Source: an uncultured Pirellulaceae bacterium
GTDB lineage: Bacteria; Planctomycetota; Planctomycetia; Pirellulales; Pirellulaceae
Direction: 5' to 3'
DNA length: 38,643 nt
NCBI GenBank assembly: GCA_938036435.1
Contig: CALHPU010000015.1
Coordinates: forward strand, 1-38,643
This document shows positions 19,369-28,270 of this stretch, in pieces. Position numbers and translations under genes: made by a program. Within the stretch, counting starts at the first letter, position 1, and each line of letters starts with the position of its first letter. Below the pieces are notes generated by a model. That model was not told the origin of the DNA. It worked only from the letters and a program-made list of their open reading frames with translations, and did no database searches.

Positions 19369-21918
19369 ATGAAACGCAAACAGCGCATATTTCTGTCTCT
19401 GGCTACCTTAGCCATTTTGCTGATCGCTATTGGACACGCGCAAGCAGCTCCGCCGGACGCTACAACGGCCGAAGAGATGCTGAAGACTTTCGGTAAACTT
19501 TCGAAGGCGTCTTGCATTGCCTGCCATGACGGCAGCGAGGCCAATGGATTTGACGCTAGTAATCTGACCAGTGACCTTTCGGACCGGGTGAATTTTGATT
19601 TGTGGGAAAAGGTCCACGATCGAGTGGCCTCGGGAGAAATGCCACCGCCAGACGCCGACCAACCAGAACCAGCGCTAATCAAACAATCACTTGACGCAAT
19701 CAGCGAAAATCTGACCCGTGCGAATCTATCCCACCAAAGGCAATTCGGCCGCACAGTGCTTCGTAGACTGACCCGATCCGAACTGCAACACACGCTCAAC
19801 GATCTTTTGTCGATCGATATCGATTTGAGCGAAGTGCTGCCTCCAGAAAATAACTCCAGCGAATTCGACACGGTCGCAGAGAAGCAGGGGCTTTCTGAAA
19901 TTCACGTTCGCGCCTACCTAAGAGCCGCCGACGCGGCAATCGAACAGGCGATTGAGCTAAGGCCCAAACCGGATACTGAAAAACGAGAATTCAATTTCAC
20001 CGAACTTGAAGCCATCAAAAAACACCTCGCGAAAAAGCATCAGAATCAAGAGCGCGTGATCTTAAGGGAACTCGATGATGCGGTGGTCATGTTCAACACC
20101 GCATCCTATCTTTTTAAACTTGAGGACTTCTTTGTCGACGGCGATGGCAGGTATAAAATTTCTGCGACGGGTGCTTCATTTCAGGCCGACGAACCGGTGA
20201 CGATGACAATCAACGTCGGGCACTACGAAAAGGGGTACACGCGCTCGATCGCGCAGTTTGACCTGCCTCCAAGTTCCAAACGGAGTCGAAAGAAGAAGTC
20301 GGAGTATCCAGCTTCATCAAAATTGGGAAAGTCACGCACCGTCTCAGTAGAAACGGTCTTGCGAAAAGGAAACTACATCTTTCCCGGCGCGATAGGTTTG
20401 AAGCTTCAAACTGACGGGAAAACGGTTTGGAATGTATCGCCGACCGAATATAGCGGCAGCGGTATTGCGATGGAGCGCATGACGGTCGAAGGACCTCTGC
20501 ACGAGAAATGGCCTCCTCGATCGACGCGATTACTGCTGCAAGGTGTGGAGACGAGACCTTTTGAAAACAAAAAATGGGATCCCTCGCGACAGACCCACAT
20601 CGGATACGAGATCGTCGCCGGTGCTGATCCAAAGGATCAACTGCGCAAGATTATCAAGTGGTTGGCCCCACGCGCGTTTCGTCGCTCGTTACGAGACGGA
20701 GAAGGCCAACCGTTTCTTAACATGGGAATGACGGCCTTGAAGGAAGGACGTTCGTTTGATGAGGCGATTCGGTTGACTTGTAAGTCGATTTTAACATCGC
20801 CCGAATTTTTGTTCCTGACGCCGGCCCCCGGCGAGCTGGATCAGTTCGCGCTTGCCGCTCGGTTATCGCTGTTCCTTTGGAAAAGTGTCCCCGACGAGGA
20901 ATTGTACGCAGTCGCTGGCAAAGGAAAACTCAATGATCCCTCCGTGCTACGACAACAAGTCAATCGCATGCTTGATGACGACCGGGCAGAACGATTTGTT
21001 ACCGACTTCTGTCAGCAGTGGTTGCGACTGTCTGAAATTGACGCAACGTCGCCCGACAAACGACTCTATCCGGAATACGATGAAATACTACGCAGTTCGA
21101 TGATCGAAGAGACCGAAGCTTTCGTTTCGTATTTAATCGAAAAAGACCTTAGCGTTGCAAATTTAGTCGATTCAAAATTTGCTTTTCTCAATCGTCGATT
21201 GGCTGATCACTATCAGATTCCCGGCGTAAGAGGACAAACAGTCAAGCGCGTGTCTTTGCCATCCAATTCGGTACGCGGCGGATTGCTGACTCAGGCCAGT
21301 ATCATGAAGGTTACGGCCAACGGGACAACAACCTCACCCGTCCGCCGCGGCGCGTGGGTACTGACCCATTTGCTGGGCCAACCGCCCTCCCCTCCTCCGC
21401 CGAACATTCCGGCAGTCGAACCCGATACGCGCGGCGCTGAGACCATTCGTCAGCTGCTAGATAAACACCGAAGTGATCCATCTTGTGCCGGCTGTCATCG
21501 CAAAATTGATGCACCCGGATTCGCGTTAGAAAGTTTTGACGTCATCGGCGGATTTCGAGAGAATTATCGCTCGCGCGAGATAGGTGAGCAGCCCAAGGGA
21601 AAACTCATGGGCCGAAATATTTGGGAGTACAAGATTGGATTGCGCGTTGATGCCAGTGGAGAACTGGCGGCCAACGAGTCTTCCTCTGGAGGCAGTTTCT
21701 CAGACATCATACAATTCAAGCGACTCTTGCTGGAACGGGAAGAGCAAATTGCCCGCAACCTGATTTCGCAACTTGCCGTTTATGGCACCGGTGCAGAAAT
21801 TCAGTTCGCCGATCGAGAAGAGATTGAACAGATATTGGCTGCCTGCAAGAAAAAGGATTACGGAATAAGAACAATTTTGCACAAAGTGATTGCGTCAAGG
21901 CTATTCTTAAACAAATGA
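19369..21918 (+). CDS. Planctomycete-type exported c-type cytochrome protein (DUF1587/1595/1592/1588/1585)
   Basis: 849 residues with a signal peptide (KRKQRIFLSLATLAILLIAI, cut near AQA). A CxxCH haem site at Cys49/Cys52/His53 (SCIACHDG) belongs to a PSCyt-like cytochrome domain. Next is DUF1587 (RRLTRSELQHTLNDLLSID), a long middle region, DUF1595-like LAPRAFRRSLRDGEG, DUF1592 (AARLSLFLW through MLDDDRAERFVTDFC), DUF1588 (FAFLNRRLADHY, VRGGLLTQASIMKVTANG and a second CxxCH, Cys706/Cys709/His710), and a DUF1585 tail. This set is characteristic of planctomycetes and their relatives; function is unestablished, with a role in polymer degradation or electron transfer often suggested. It pairs with the DUF1552 gene 163 bp downstream. 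Confidence 0.93.
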   Translation: MKRKQRIFLSLATLAILLIAIGHAQAAPPDATTAEEMLKTFGKLSKASCIACHDGSEANGFDASNLTSDLSDRVNFDLWEKVHDRVASGEMPPPDADQPEPALIKQSLDAISENLTRANLSHQRQFGRTVLRRLTRSELQHTLNDLLSIDIDLSEVLPPENNSSEFDTVAEKQGLSEIHVRAYLRAADAAIEQAIELRPKPDTEKREFNFTELEAIKKHLAKKHQNQERVILRELDDAVVMFNTASYLFKLEDFFVDGDGRYKISATGASFQADEPVTMTINVGHYEKGYTRSIAQFDLPPSSKRSRKKKSEYPASSKLGKSRTVSVETVLRKGNYIFPGAIGLKLQTDGKTVWNVSPTEYSGSGIAMERMTVEGPLHEKWPPRSTRLLLQGVETRPFENKKWDPSRQTHIGYEIVAGADPKDQLRKIIKWLAPRAFRRSLRDGEGQPFLNMGMTALKEGRSFDEAIRLTCKSILTSPEFLFLTPAPGELDQFALAARLSLFLWKSVPDEELYAVAGKGKLNDPSVLRQQVNRMLDDDRAERFVTDFCQQWLRLSEIDATSPDKRLYPEYDEILRSSMIEETEAFVSYLIEKDLSVANLVDSKFAFLNRRLADHYQIPGVRGQTVKRVSLPSNSVRGGLLTQASIMKVTANGTTTSPVRRGAWVLTHLLGQPPSPPPPNIPAVEPDTRGAETIRQLLDKHRSDPSCAGCHRKIDAPGFALESFDVIGGFRENYRSREIGEQPKGKLMGRNIWEYKIGLRVDASGELAANESSSGGSFSDIIQFKRLLLEREEQIARNLISQLAVYGTGAEIQFADREEIEQILAACKKKDYGIRTILHKVIASRLFLNK

Positions 21919-21944
21919 AAGCCTTTTTCCCAAAGGGCAAACGG

Positions 21945-21990
21945 CACGGCACGAGCCGTCCGGACAATCACGGACCGGAAGGCTCGCGTC
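21945..21990. repeat. Imperfect palindromic intergenic repeat
   Basis: Arms around ACGAGCCGTCCGG and CCGGAAGGCTCGCGT in the gap between the DUF1592 and DUF1552 genes. Their position suggests they do not terminate transcription, since no T-run follows. Confidence 0.6.
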
Positions 21991-22081
21991 TTTCCGCTTC
22001 CAGTTTCCCTAATATTGGAAAACTTATTTGCCGAGTATCTTCCAAAACTCACACGTCGACCATTTAGCTCGGACCTAAACC

Positions 22082-23380
22082 ATGAAACGCCAACTCAATC
22101 GCCGCACTTTTCTTCGCGCTGCCGGAGTGGCCGTCGCGCTGCCGGCGCTTGATGCCATGGTCCCCGATCCGGCTTACGCTGCGACCTTGGCGCACTTCGG
22201 TATCAAGCCCGACGCGCCGGCAAAACGCATGATCATGATTTGCGCCTCGTTGGGTCTGCATGGAAAATCTTTGTTCCCTGATGCTACGGGCAAAGACTAT
22301 AAGCTGACGCCCTATTTGTCTCACTTGGAAGATCACCGTGATGATTTCACGATCTTCTCCGGGCTCTCACACCCCGATCAATCCGGTGCCGATGGCCACT
22401 CGTCGCAGATGACATGGCTGACCTCAGCGCGGCATCCGGGCTTAGGAGGATTTCGTAATTCCATCTCCGTCGATCAATTTGTGCGGGAGAAGTTGGGCTA
22501 TGTGACGAGGTACCCGTCTATCGCGCTGGCCACAGGCGGGCAGAACAGCCAGTCCTACACTAGCGGAGGCGTAATGGTGCCAGCGGAGTACCGTCCCTCG
22601 GTACTGTTTGAGAAATTGTTTCTCGCAGGGAAGCCATGGGAAATTGAGCGCCAGAAGCAACGGTTAGATGACGGTCGCAGCATCCTAGATTCACTCGGCG
22701 GTCAGGCCAACCGGTTAAAGCGCCGCATCAGTCGTGCCGATCGCGAACGATTGGATGAGTATTTCTCATCGCTTCGCTCGGCTGAGAACCACTTCAACGA
22801 GGCGCGGCAATGGATCGACAAACCAAAGCCTGCCATCGACGCGGAAAAACCTGAAGACATCAAAGAAGCCAGCGATGTGATCGGCCAGACAAAGTTGCTG
22901 TTCGACCTGTTGCCGCTGATCGTGCAAACCGATTCTTCGCGTGTGATTACGATCCTAATCAACGGCCGCAGCGACGTTCCGCCAATCGATGGCGTGACGA
23001 TGGACCACCACAACCTCTCCCATCACGGACAAGACGAAGCCAAGCTAAAGCAACTGACCAAAATCGAGAACGAGTTAATGAAATCGTTTGGCGGACTGGT
23101 TGGGCAACTCAAGTCAAAACAGGAGGCCCATGCCACAGGCGAAACGAGTCTGTTGGACAACACGATGGTGATGTTTGGCAGCAACCTTGGCAATGCGAAC
23201 GCCCACGACACCAAAAATTTACCAATCTTGGTTGCTGGCGGGGACTACCAACACGGTCAGCACGTTGCCTACGACACAAAGGCCAACACGCCATTGTGCA
23301 ATCTGTTTGTTTCGATGATGCAGGAAATGAATTTGCCCGTTGACTCATTTGGCTCAAGCACTGGATCACTTCGGTGGTAG
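22082..23380 (+). CDS. DUF1552 domain-containing protein, Tat-exported
   Basis: 432 residues with a twin-arginine signal: NRRTFLRAAGVAVALPALDA, the S/T-RR-x-F-L-x form, which suggests folding or cofactor loading before export. The DUF1552 body shows FGIKPDAPAKRMIMICASLG, FSGLSHPDQSGADGHSSQMT, ATGGQNSQSYTSGG, DGVTMDHHNLSHHGQDEAKL and, near the end, NTMVMFGSNLGNANAHDTKN. The family is a relative of alkaline-phosphatase-like DUF1501 proteins and almost always neighbours DUF1592 proteins in planctomycetes. The upstream DUF1592 gene is in the same orientation 163 bp away. Its last 15 bases overlap the end of the convergent acyltransferase gene. Confidence 0.93.
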   Translation: MKRQLNRRTFLRAAGVAVALPALDAMVPDPAYAATLAHFGIKPDAPAKRMIMICASLGLHGKSLFPDATGKDYKLTPYLSHLEDHRDDFTIFSGLSHPDQSGADGHSSQMTWLTSARHPGLGGFRNSISVDQFVREKLGYVTRYPSIALATGGQNSQSYTSGGVMVPAEYRPSVLFEKLFLAGKPWEIERQKQRLDDGRSILDSLGGQANRLKRRISRADRERLDEYFSSLRSAENHFNEARQWIDKPKPAIDAEKPEDIKEASDVIGQTKLLFDLLPLIVQTDSSRVITILINGRSDVPPIDGVTMDHHNLSHHGQDEAKLKQLTKIENELMKSFGGLVGQLKSKQEAHATGETSLLDNTMVMFGSNLGNANAHDTKNLPILVAGGDYQHGQHVAYDTKANTPLCNLFVSMMQEMNLPVDSFGSSTGSLRW

Positions 23381-25099
23381 TGTCGTTGGGTCATGATGCC
23401 CGAGAGCCTGCTGTAACATGGCCCATCGTTTGGGAACAATCAAGTTCAACCGATAATCTCCAAAGCTTCGTTCACCTTTGTTCACACGAAGCATCGTAGA
23501 GTCTCTGTAAAATCCGACGCCTACCATGTCAGCATCGACCAGACGCGTGTTGTCCACAAAAATCACATCCGTAAATGGCTCATATAGTTTTGCCCCTGAA
23601 AACGCGTTTAGGTTTGGGTTCCCGTGCCCCACAATCTTGCCTTCGGTATTACAGACATGCAGGTAGCGGGTGAACGTAAATTCACCTTTCGTTTTCACCC
23701 AAACATTCTCGATCGTTAGCCCTTGTTCTGACAAAGCTGCTCGATAGCCAAGCAAGCGAATTTCGTCTCCGAACTGGATGTTGCGTTCATGAACTGAAGT
23801 GCTTTCGACGATCTGAGTTTGCTCGGGCGTCAGACTGCTGGTCCACTGATTCTGCGCGACCACGACCGTTGGAACGACTATCAGCAGCGCTGCAACCGCA
23901 GCGTTAGACGTAAACACAAAATCTCGGATGCTCGCAGCAGTCATCGCAGTCGCTTTAGTCCACTTTCGTTGCCAGATTACCAGCAGAGCTCTTTTGGCTG
24001 GCATTTCCACCAGTCTATATAGCAGTATCGAAAGTGCGATAGAAACCGAACAGGCACAGATGCTCAGCCCCAGCGGTGATAACGTTGTATCAGGTAATAA
24101 ATAGTGCGTGAAATATCGCAGCACGATCTGGTGTATCAAATAGAACGCAAAACTGATTTCTCCCAAAAACACCATCAGTCGGCAACCCAACGCGCGTCCG
24201 ATGGCACCGCTGGTCGAACTAAAAACATAGATCATCAAAGCGAACAGCCAACCGAAAAGATTGGTGGTCACCCAGATGCTAAATCCTTGGTTGGCATCCT
24301 CGATCCCAGCTAGTCTGCTACAAACATGCGACGTTATAGTCCAGACGTATCCGAAGAAGCAGACAATGACGAATATTTCGATCGCCGTATCACGCCAGAA
24401 ACCAATTACCCTAACCCGTTGGCTACGTCTTATAAAAAGAAACCCCGTCGCCATACCGATGCAAAACTCTGGCAAACGAAGAAGTGGATTTGTCAAGAAT
24501 ATCATTTTGAAGTCGTGCTTCTCTCCGTACTCGGGAAGCCGAGCAAGATACCCCAGCATGAACACCAACCCAATTACGACGGATATAAAACCCGCGCACT
24601 TCCACCAAAACTGACGCTCGCCACCGATCAATAGCAGGGGAAATACAAAGTAAAAAAACGCCTCGGTAGAGATACTCCAAGACACAGCATTGAATGAAAA
24701 CGCCCACGGACCATGCGGTACCCAACTTTGCAAAAGCAGCAAATTGGTAGCCAATATTCTAGGAGCTTGTTCGCTAGTACCAATCACATGTATGTAGTCA
24801 CAACAAAAAGCCAAGACCAAGAGTATCCCAAGGCAAACTACGTGCAGTGGCCATATTCGCGCCCAACGCGCAAACCAAAATTTGCCGACTCCATCACGCC
24901 ACGTTTTCAGCCGATCGTGGTAGACGTACGTCAGAATAAAACCAGACAGCACGAAGAAAAAAGAAACCGCCAAGCATCCCAGCCAAATTTTTGGACGAGG
25001 CAGCTCGAAATCACGGGTCAGGTGATGGACGAACACGGCCAGAGCCGCCAACCATCGCAAACCAGTCAGTGCAGACAGTGATTGGGAGCCAGAATTCAT
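23366..25099 (-). CDS. Membrane acyltransferase family 3 with extra C-terminal domain (copy 1)
   Basis: 577 residues. Residues from about 5 to 370 form the Acyltransferase_3 (OafA/YrhL) membrane domain with about ten hydrophobic segments; visible motifs are ALTGLRWLAALAVFVHH (first helix, conserved His), FFFVLSGFILTYVY, RWARIWPLH, SWSISTEAFFYFVFP and LGEISFAFYLIHQ. About 170 C-terminal residues after a last hydrophobic run form a separate domain (FGDEIRLLGYRAALSEQGLT, FTRYLHVCNTEGKIVGHGNP, then VGFYRDSTMLRV) that resembles the beta-rich tail found on some membrane glycosyltransferases. It likely acylates a surface sugar. ATG 25099 starts the family homology; the frame is open to 25210. It is paralogous to the gene at 26442-28088. 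Confidence 0.9.
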   Translation of the reverse strand: MNSGSQSLSALTGLRWLAALAVFVHHLTRDFELPRPKIWLGCLAVSFFFVLSGFILTYVYHDRLKTWRDGVGKFWFARWARIWPLHVVCLGILLVLAFCCDYIHVIGTSEQAPRILATNLLLLQSWVPHGPWAFSFNAVSWSISTEAFFYFVFPLLLIGGERQFWWKCAGFISVVIGLVFMLGYLARLPEYGEKHDFKMIFLTNPLLRLPEFCIGMATGFLFIRRSQRVRVIGFWRDTAIEIFVIVCFFGYVWTITSHVCSRLAGIEDANQGFSIWVTTNLFGWLFALMIYVFSSTSGAIGRALGCRLMVFLGEISFAFYLIHQIVLRYFTHYLLPDTTLSPLGLSICACSVSIALSILLYRLVEMPAKRALLVIWQRKWTKATAMTAASIRDFVFTSNAAVAALLIVVPTVVVAQNQWTSSLTPEQTQIVESTSVHERNIQFGDEIRLLGYRAALSEQGLTIENVWVKTKGEFTFTRYLHVCNTEGKIVGHGNPNLNAFSGAKLYEPFTDVIFVDNTRLVDADMVGVGFYRDSTMLRVNKGERSFGDYRLNLIVPKRWAMLQQALGHHDPTTLPPK

Positions 25100-25255
25100 G
25101 GGCGGTCTTCGGATGATACGCAGGCCCGCCGTTGGCTTGGAGGACCACCAAAGCTCTTGAGAGTAGTCAGTCCAACCACCATCGTCAACAGAAATAAGCG
25201 CTTGCCCCAATACTCAACGGAACTCAATATTCAATTCAGTTCAGGCGGTTAGCGA

Positions 25256-26035
25256 TTAAGTGTAAGGCGAGTTGACTTTATCCAACGACCAAGCAACAAC
25301 GTTTGTCACGGCTGAAAAGTGCAGTAGTGGTTTCTGATCGCCAAGGTCCAACCCGAGCCCGTCAGTCATCGAATTAGCGTGCACGATTGCCTGCGCATCT
25401 CGAAGTCGCCACGGTTGATGATTGATCTCACCGCGGAACAGTTGTCCTTGTGAATTGGTTGTGTAGAGACAGTATCGTGCCGTCAACCAGTGGACCAGCG
25501 TATTGGGTTTGGCGAAATACCAATCTCCAACGGGCCGATACTCACAGTGCAATTCGGCTGCGGCGGCGCTGGCATCAGTACGCACGCTGTGATATTGAAT
25601 CCACTTACCGGGGCAATGGTTGGCAGCTTTTTTGACTTCAATTTTGGCATCTACGTAGTTCAAGTGAAACAACCAACGCGCTGCGCGGACTGCAATTTTG
25701 CTGGTCGCGTCGAGCGAAAAGAACCAAACACCGGGTTTGCCTTCAACGGTAACATAGGTTCGCACGTTCAGTTCGGGAAACCGAGAAACCAGCGGCAAAT
25801 TCGGAACCCACCTCGGGGATACGTCCGCCATTTGGAATGGAACGATGCCGATCCACGCTTCTCCATCGAACGTGTCCAGCTCAACAGAGTCGGGCAGCAG
25901 ATCCCGCAGCAAAGCGGCATCTACTTTGTAATGCATAAAAAGCAAATCGAACCAACTCATGCGCATAAAGGGACCGCGATTAGGGGGACCCCAAATCCGG
26001 TCTTCAGCGGTGCAATAGAGTTCGTTGGCTGCCAT
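25256..26035 (-). CDS. DUF2071 family protein (YqjF-like)
   Basis: 259 residues. DUF2071 features: WFDLLFMHYKVDAALLRDLLP, DGEAWIGIVPFQMADVSPRW, FPELNVRTYVTVEGKPGVWF, FSLDATSKIAVRAARWLFHL and, near the end, ANSMTDGLGLDL. The family has an acetoacetate-decarboxylase-like (ADC) fold; the substrate is unknown. The ATG at 26035 is chosen over a TTG two codons upstream. It lies between two paralogous acyltransferases, all on the same strand with gaps of 156 bp or more, so co-transcription with the downstream acyltransferase is possible. No signal peptide is seen, so it is probably cytoplasmic. Confidence 0.87.
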   Translation of the reverse strand: MAANELYCTAEDRIWGPPNRGPFMRMSWFDLLFMHYKVDAALLRDLLPDSVELDTFDGEAWIGIVPFQMADVSPRWVPNLPLVSRFPELNVRTYVTVEGKPGVWFFSLDATSKIAVRAARWLFHLNYVDAKIEVKKAANHCPGKWIQYHSVRTDASAAAAELHCEYRPVGDWYFAKPNTLVHWLTARYCLYTTNSQGQLFRGEINHQPWRLRDAQAIVHANSMTDGLGLDLGDQKPLLHFSAVTNVVAWSLDKVNSPYT

Positions 26036-26240
26036 CGGCAAATTCCATCAGTATGACTATCCGTTTTTCATAGAACCGAGAATCCATTTCCCTCGCAACA
26101 ATGGCCGCATCCAGTGCAGACGGGCAATTTGGCCAACAGCGTTGCTGGCAATAAAAATTCGCAAAATCCAACAATATTCAGGGGGAACAAACCTTCCAGC
26201 CGAGCGGGCAATGATTTAAAATCTGCTCAATTCGAAGAGG

Positions 26241-26272
26241 TAAATCCAAACCGAGATCGGTTTTCAGATTTA
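26241..26272. promoter_or_regulatory. Hairpin-forming palindrome just upstream of tRNA-Leu
   Basis: TAAATC (26241-26246) and AAACCGA (26248-26254) pair with TCGGTTT (26257-26263) and GATTTA (26267-26272) around a two-base centre. The inner 16 bases form a perfect palindrome. It ends 7 bases before the tRNA. It could act as an operator, a leader hairpin or a signal for 5' processing. Confidence 0.6.
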
Positions 26273-26279
26273 CGAGTTT

Positions 26280-26362
26280 GGGGGTGTGGCGGAACTGGCA
26301 GACGCGCTAGATTTAGGATCTAGTGCCCTTTGGGCGTGCAGGTTCAATTCCTGTCACCCCCA
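26280..26362 (+). tRNA. tRNA-Leu (anticodon UAG)
   Basis: Acceptor stem GGGGGTG (26280-26286) pairs fully with CACCCCC (26355-26361), with discriminator A at 26362. Anticodon stem CTAGA/TCTAG surrounds loop TTTAGGA, giving anticodon TAG at 26314-26316 (UAG in RNA, reads CUN leucine codons). A long variable arm (TGCCCTTTGGGCG) fits a class II tRNA, followed by GGTTCAATTCC, the T-arm. CCA is not encoded. Confidence 0.96.
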
Positions 26363-26372
26363 CTCAGACACG

Positions 26373-26413
26373 AAAAAGCGAGCTAGAACACCATAGTTTT
26401 AGCTCGCTTTTTT
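26373..26413. terminator. Bidirectional rho-independent terminator
   Basis: AAAAAGCGAGCTA (26373-26385) pairs with TAGCTCGCTTTTTT (26400-26413). It has A-run and T-run ends on both strands, so it can stop the tRNA transcript (plus) and the convergent acyltransferase transcript (minus), whose stop is 28 bp away. Confidence 0.88.
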
Positions 26414-26441
26414 ATATGCGCCGTGACAAACGGCTCTCTAG

Positions 26442-28088
26442 CTATCGGAGTTCCAGCACCTTAAGACGGGTGGCCCGAATCTTCTGTTGGTCAATAAAGA
26501 TTGGGGCTTGCTTTCTCTTCGGTTCAAAAAATCCGACGGCGACGTGATCCGCTCCATTTAAATCTTTGGCCGGTAACCTAACTATGTCGACTACTCGATC
26601 GTTTCCCACAAATTGGCTGAAGAGTGCTCGATTGCTGTCGGCCACTTTGAGGATCTTCCCCTTCCCATCGCAGATATGCATAAAACGCGTCGGCCGACGA
26701 TTCTCCCTTAGATCCCACGCCATAGTTATTTGATGCATGCCGCCGCCAACCTCTTCCGTTGTGACTCCCAACAGCAGCGCGTCTTGGTCGAATCGTACTC
26801 CACGAAACTCTTCGGCAGATGCTTGAACGACTTGCTCAATGGCCGCGTCGCTGAACCCGGTCAACCGACCTTGCTGTAACAACCCCAACGCCACGCCAAT
26901 CATGGCAAACACCACAGCGATTCGACGCAAGGCAAAGATTTGTCCGACCGATCCGAAAAAATCCTTGACGGCCGCAGAAAACACTCCCGATTGCCGCGTC
27001 TTGATCAAGGCGATTCTGGCCGTTGTCTCGATTGTGTGATGCAAAACCATTGCCGCAACTAGCGACAGTAACAGCCCGGCCGCTGCCATAAAATATCCAG
27101 CGAACTGACCATGATCCAACGGCAGCTTACGCAGCGTCAACAAGATCGATTGGTGAATCAAATAGAAAGCGAAACTGATCTCGCCCAGATAGACCATAGG
27201 AGGGCTGGATAAGAACGCTGCCAAAACGCCCTTAGAATTCGCAAACGTATAAATCAGAAACGCAAATAATGGCGCCGCCGCAGTCGATCGCAGCCACATC
27301 AACAACGTACTGCAATCAGTGCCGGCCTCTCCGATCAGCACCATGACTATGGCGAAATACCCTACACACAGGCCGATAGCCAACAAGTGCGCTGGCAGTC
27401 CAAAACCAGAGTTCAAATTAGACTTGTCGCGCCTGAAATAAAACAAACCGCACAACATTCCGATAACAAAATCGAACAAGCGAAAAAACGGATTAGCACA
27501 AATCAGTGCCTCCCGATTAACGCTTAGCATTTGGCCAGAATACAGATCTACCGCCACGATTGTGATCGCCGTAATCACGACGACGCCAACAAGCGCCCGC
27601 CACAGCCATTTCATGCCGCCGCGTATCAACAGCGGGAACACTAAGTAAAAGAAAGCCTCGACCGAGAGACTCCAAGCAGGCGCGTTGAGCGAGAATACCC
27701 ACTTGACGTTGGGAACCCATGCCTGAACTAGGAAAACGTTGGCAATGAATTTTGCCCAATGGCTGGGCTGAGCGATAAAATCCCCCATGCCTTTGACGAA
27801 AAAGATAACGATCAACATCGTGACCAAGTGGAGCGGCCAAATTCGCGCCAAGCGTCGCCGGTAAAACTCGCCGCTAGTGAAACTTTCCAACCGCGGCGCG
27901 TAAACCCACGTCAAAATGAATCCCGACAGCACATAGAAGAACCCAACGCCTGCCCATCCAAGCGGTACCTGTTGGTCATCAATCTGCGGAAACCAGAAAA
28001 ACGTATGGCTTACGAACACCAACAGCGCGGCAACAAATCGCAACCCCGTCAGCGCTTTTAAATTTTCTGGCTGGCCATTCTGACGCAT
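26442..28088 (-). CDS. Membrane acyltransferase family 3 with extra C-terminal domain (copy 2)
   Basis: 548 residues. Acyltransferase_3 membrane domain with ALTGLRFVAALLVFVSH, FFYVLSGFILTWVY, RRRLARIWPLHLV, SLSVEAFFYLVFP and MVYLGEISFAFYLIHQS. The pattern follows copy 1 almost helix by helix. A C-terminal extracytoplasmic-looking domain follows (DQDALLLGVTTEEVG, RFMHICDGKGKILKVADSN, HVAVGFFEPKRKQ), again matching copy 1. The frame starts at ATG 28088. It probably transfers an acyl group to a cell-surface glycan. The shared tail and short distance suggest duplication; the two have diverged considerably, so it is not recent. Confidence 0.9.
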   Translation of the reverse strand: MRQNGQPENLKALTGLRFVAALLVFVSHTFFWFPQIDDQQVPLGWAGVGFFYVLSGFILTWVYAPRLESFTSGEFYRRRLARIWPLHLVTMLIVIFFVKGMGDFIAQPSHWAKFIANVFLVQAWVPNVKWVFSLNAPAWSLSVEAFFYLVFPLLIRGGMKWLWRALVGVVVITAITIVAVDLYSGQMLSVNREALICANPFFRLFDFVIGMLCGLFYFRRDKSNLNSGFGLPAHLLAIGLCVGYFAIVMVLIGEAGTDCSTLLMWLRSTAAAPLFAFLIYTFANSKGVLAAFLSSPPMVYLGEISFAFYLIHQSILLTLRKLPLDHGQFAGYFMAAAGLLLSLVAAMVLHHTIETTARIALIKTRQSGVFSAAVKDFFGSVGQIFALRRIAVVFAMIGVALGLLQQGRLTGFSDAAIEQVVQASAEEFRGVRFDQDALLLGVTTEEVGGGMHQITMAWDLRENRRPTRFMHICDGKGKILKVADSNRALFSQFVGNDRVVDIVRLPAKDLNGADHVAVGFFEPKRKQAPIFIDQQKIRATRLKVLELR

Positions 28089-28203
28089 AATCTACGAAGC
28101 TAGCGTAGGCCGCAATACCACGCAAGGTGAGCCGTGCTGGCGGTTCGCGCTTTCGGTAGGTATCTGACGCCTAGTTATTGTCTGACCATGCATCAAACGA
28201 CCT

Positions 28204-28267
28204 ACCGCAGAGATCACGGAGTGCAAGTCTTGCACGAGCAGCGCAAACTCTGCGCTCCTCCGTGGTT
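28204..28267. repeat. Nested palindromic intergenic element with CACGGAG/CTCCGTG arms
   Basis: Outer arms near 28215-28221 and 28258-28264, with inner perfect palindrome GTGCAAGTCTTGCAC (28221-28235) and a third small stem GCGCA/TGCGC. It resembles the 'accacggag...ctccgtggt' repeats common in bacterial intergenic regions. It lies between a minus-strand pilin-like gene and acyltransferase copy 2. Confidence 0.7.
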
Positions 28268-28270
28268 CAA

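Noticed and set aside
26280..26442. tRNA-Leu as integration site of a genomic island
   Set aside because: No integrase, no direct repeat of the tRNA 3' end, and the flanking genes look native; only the acyltransferase duplication is notable.
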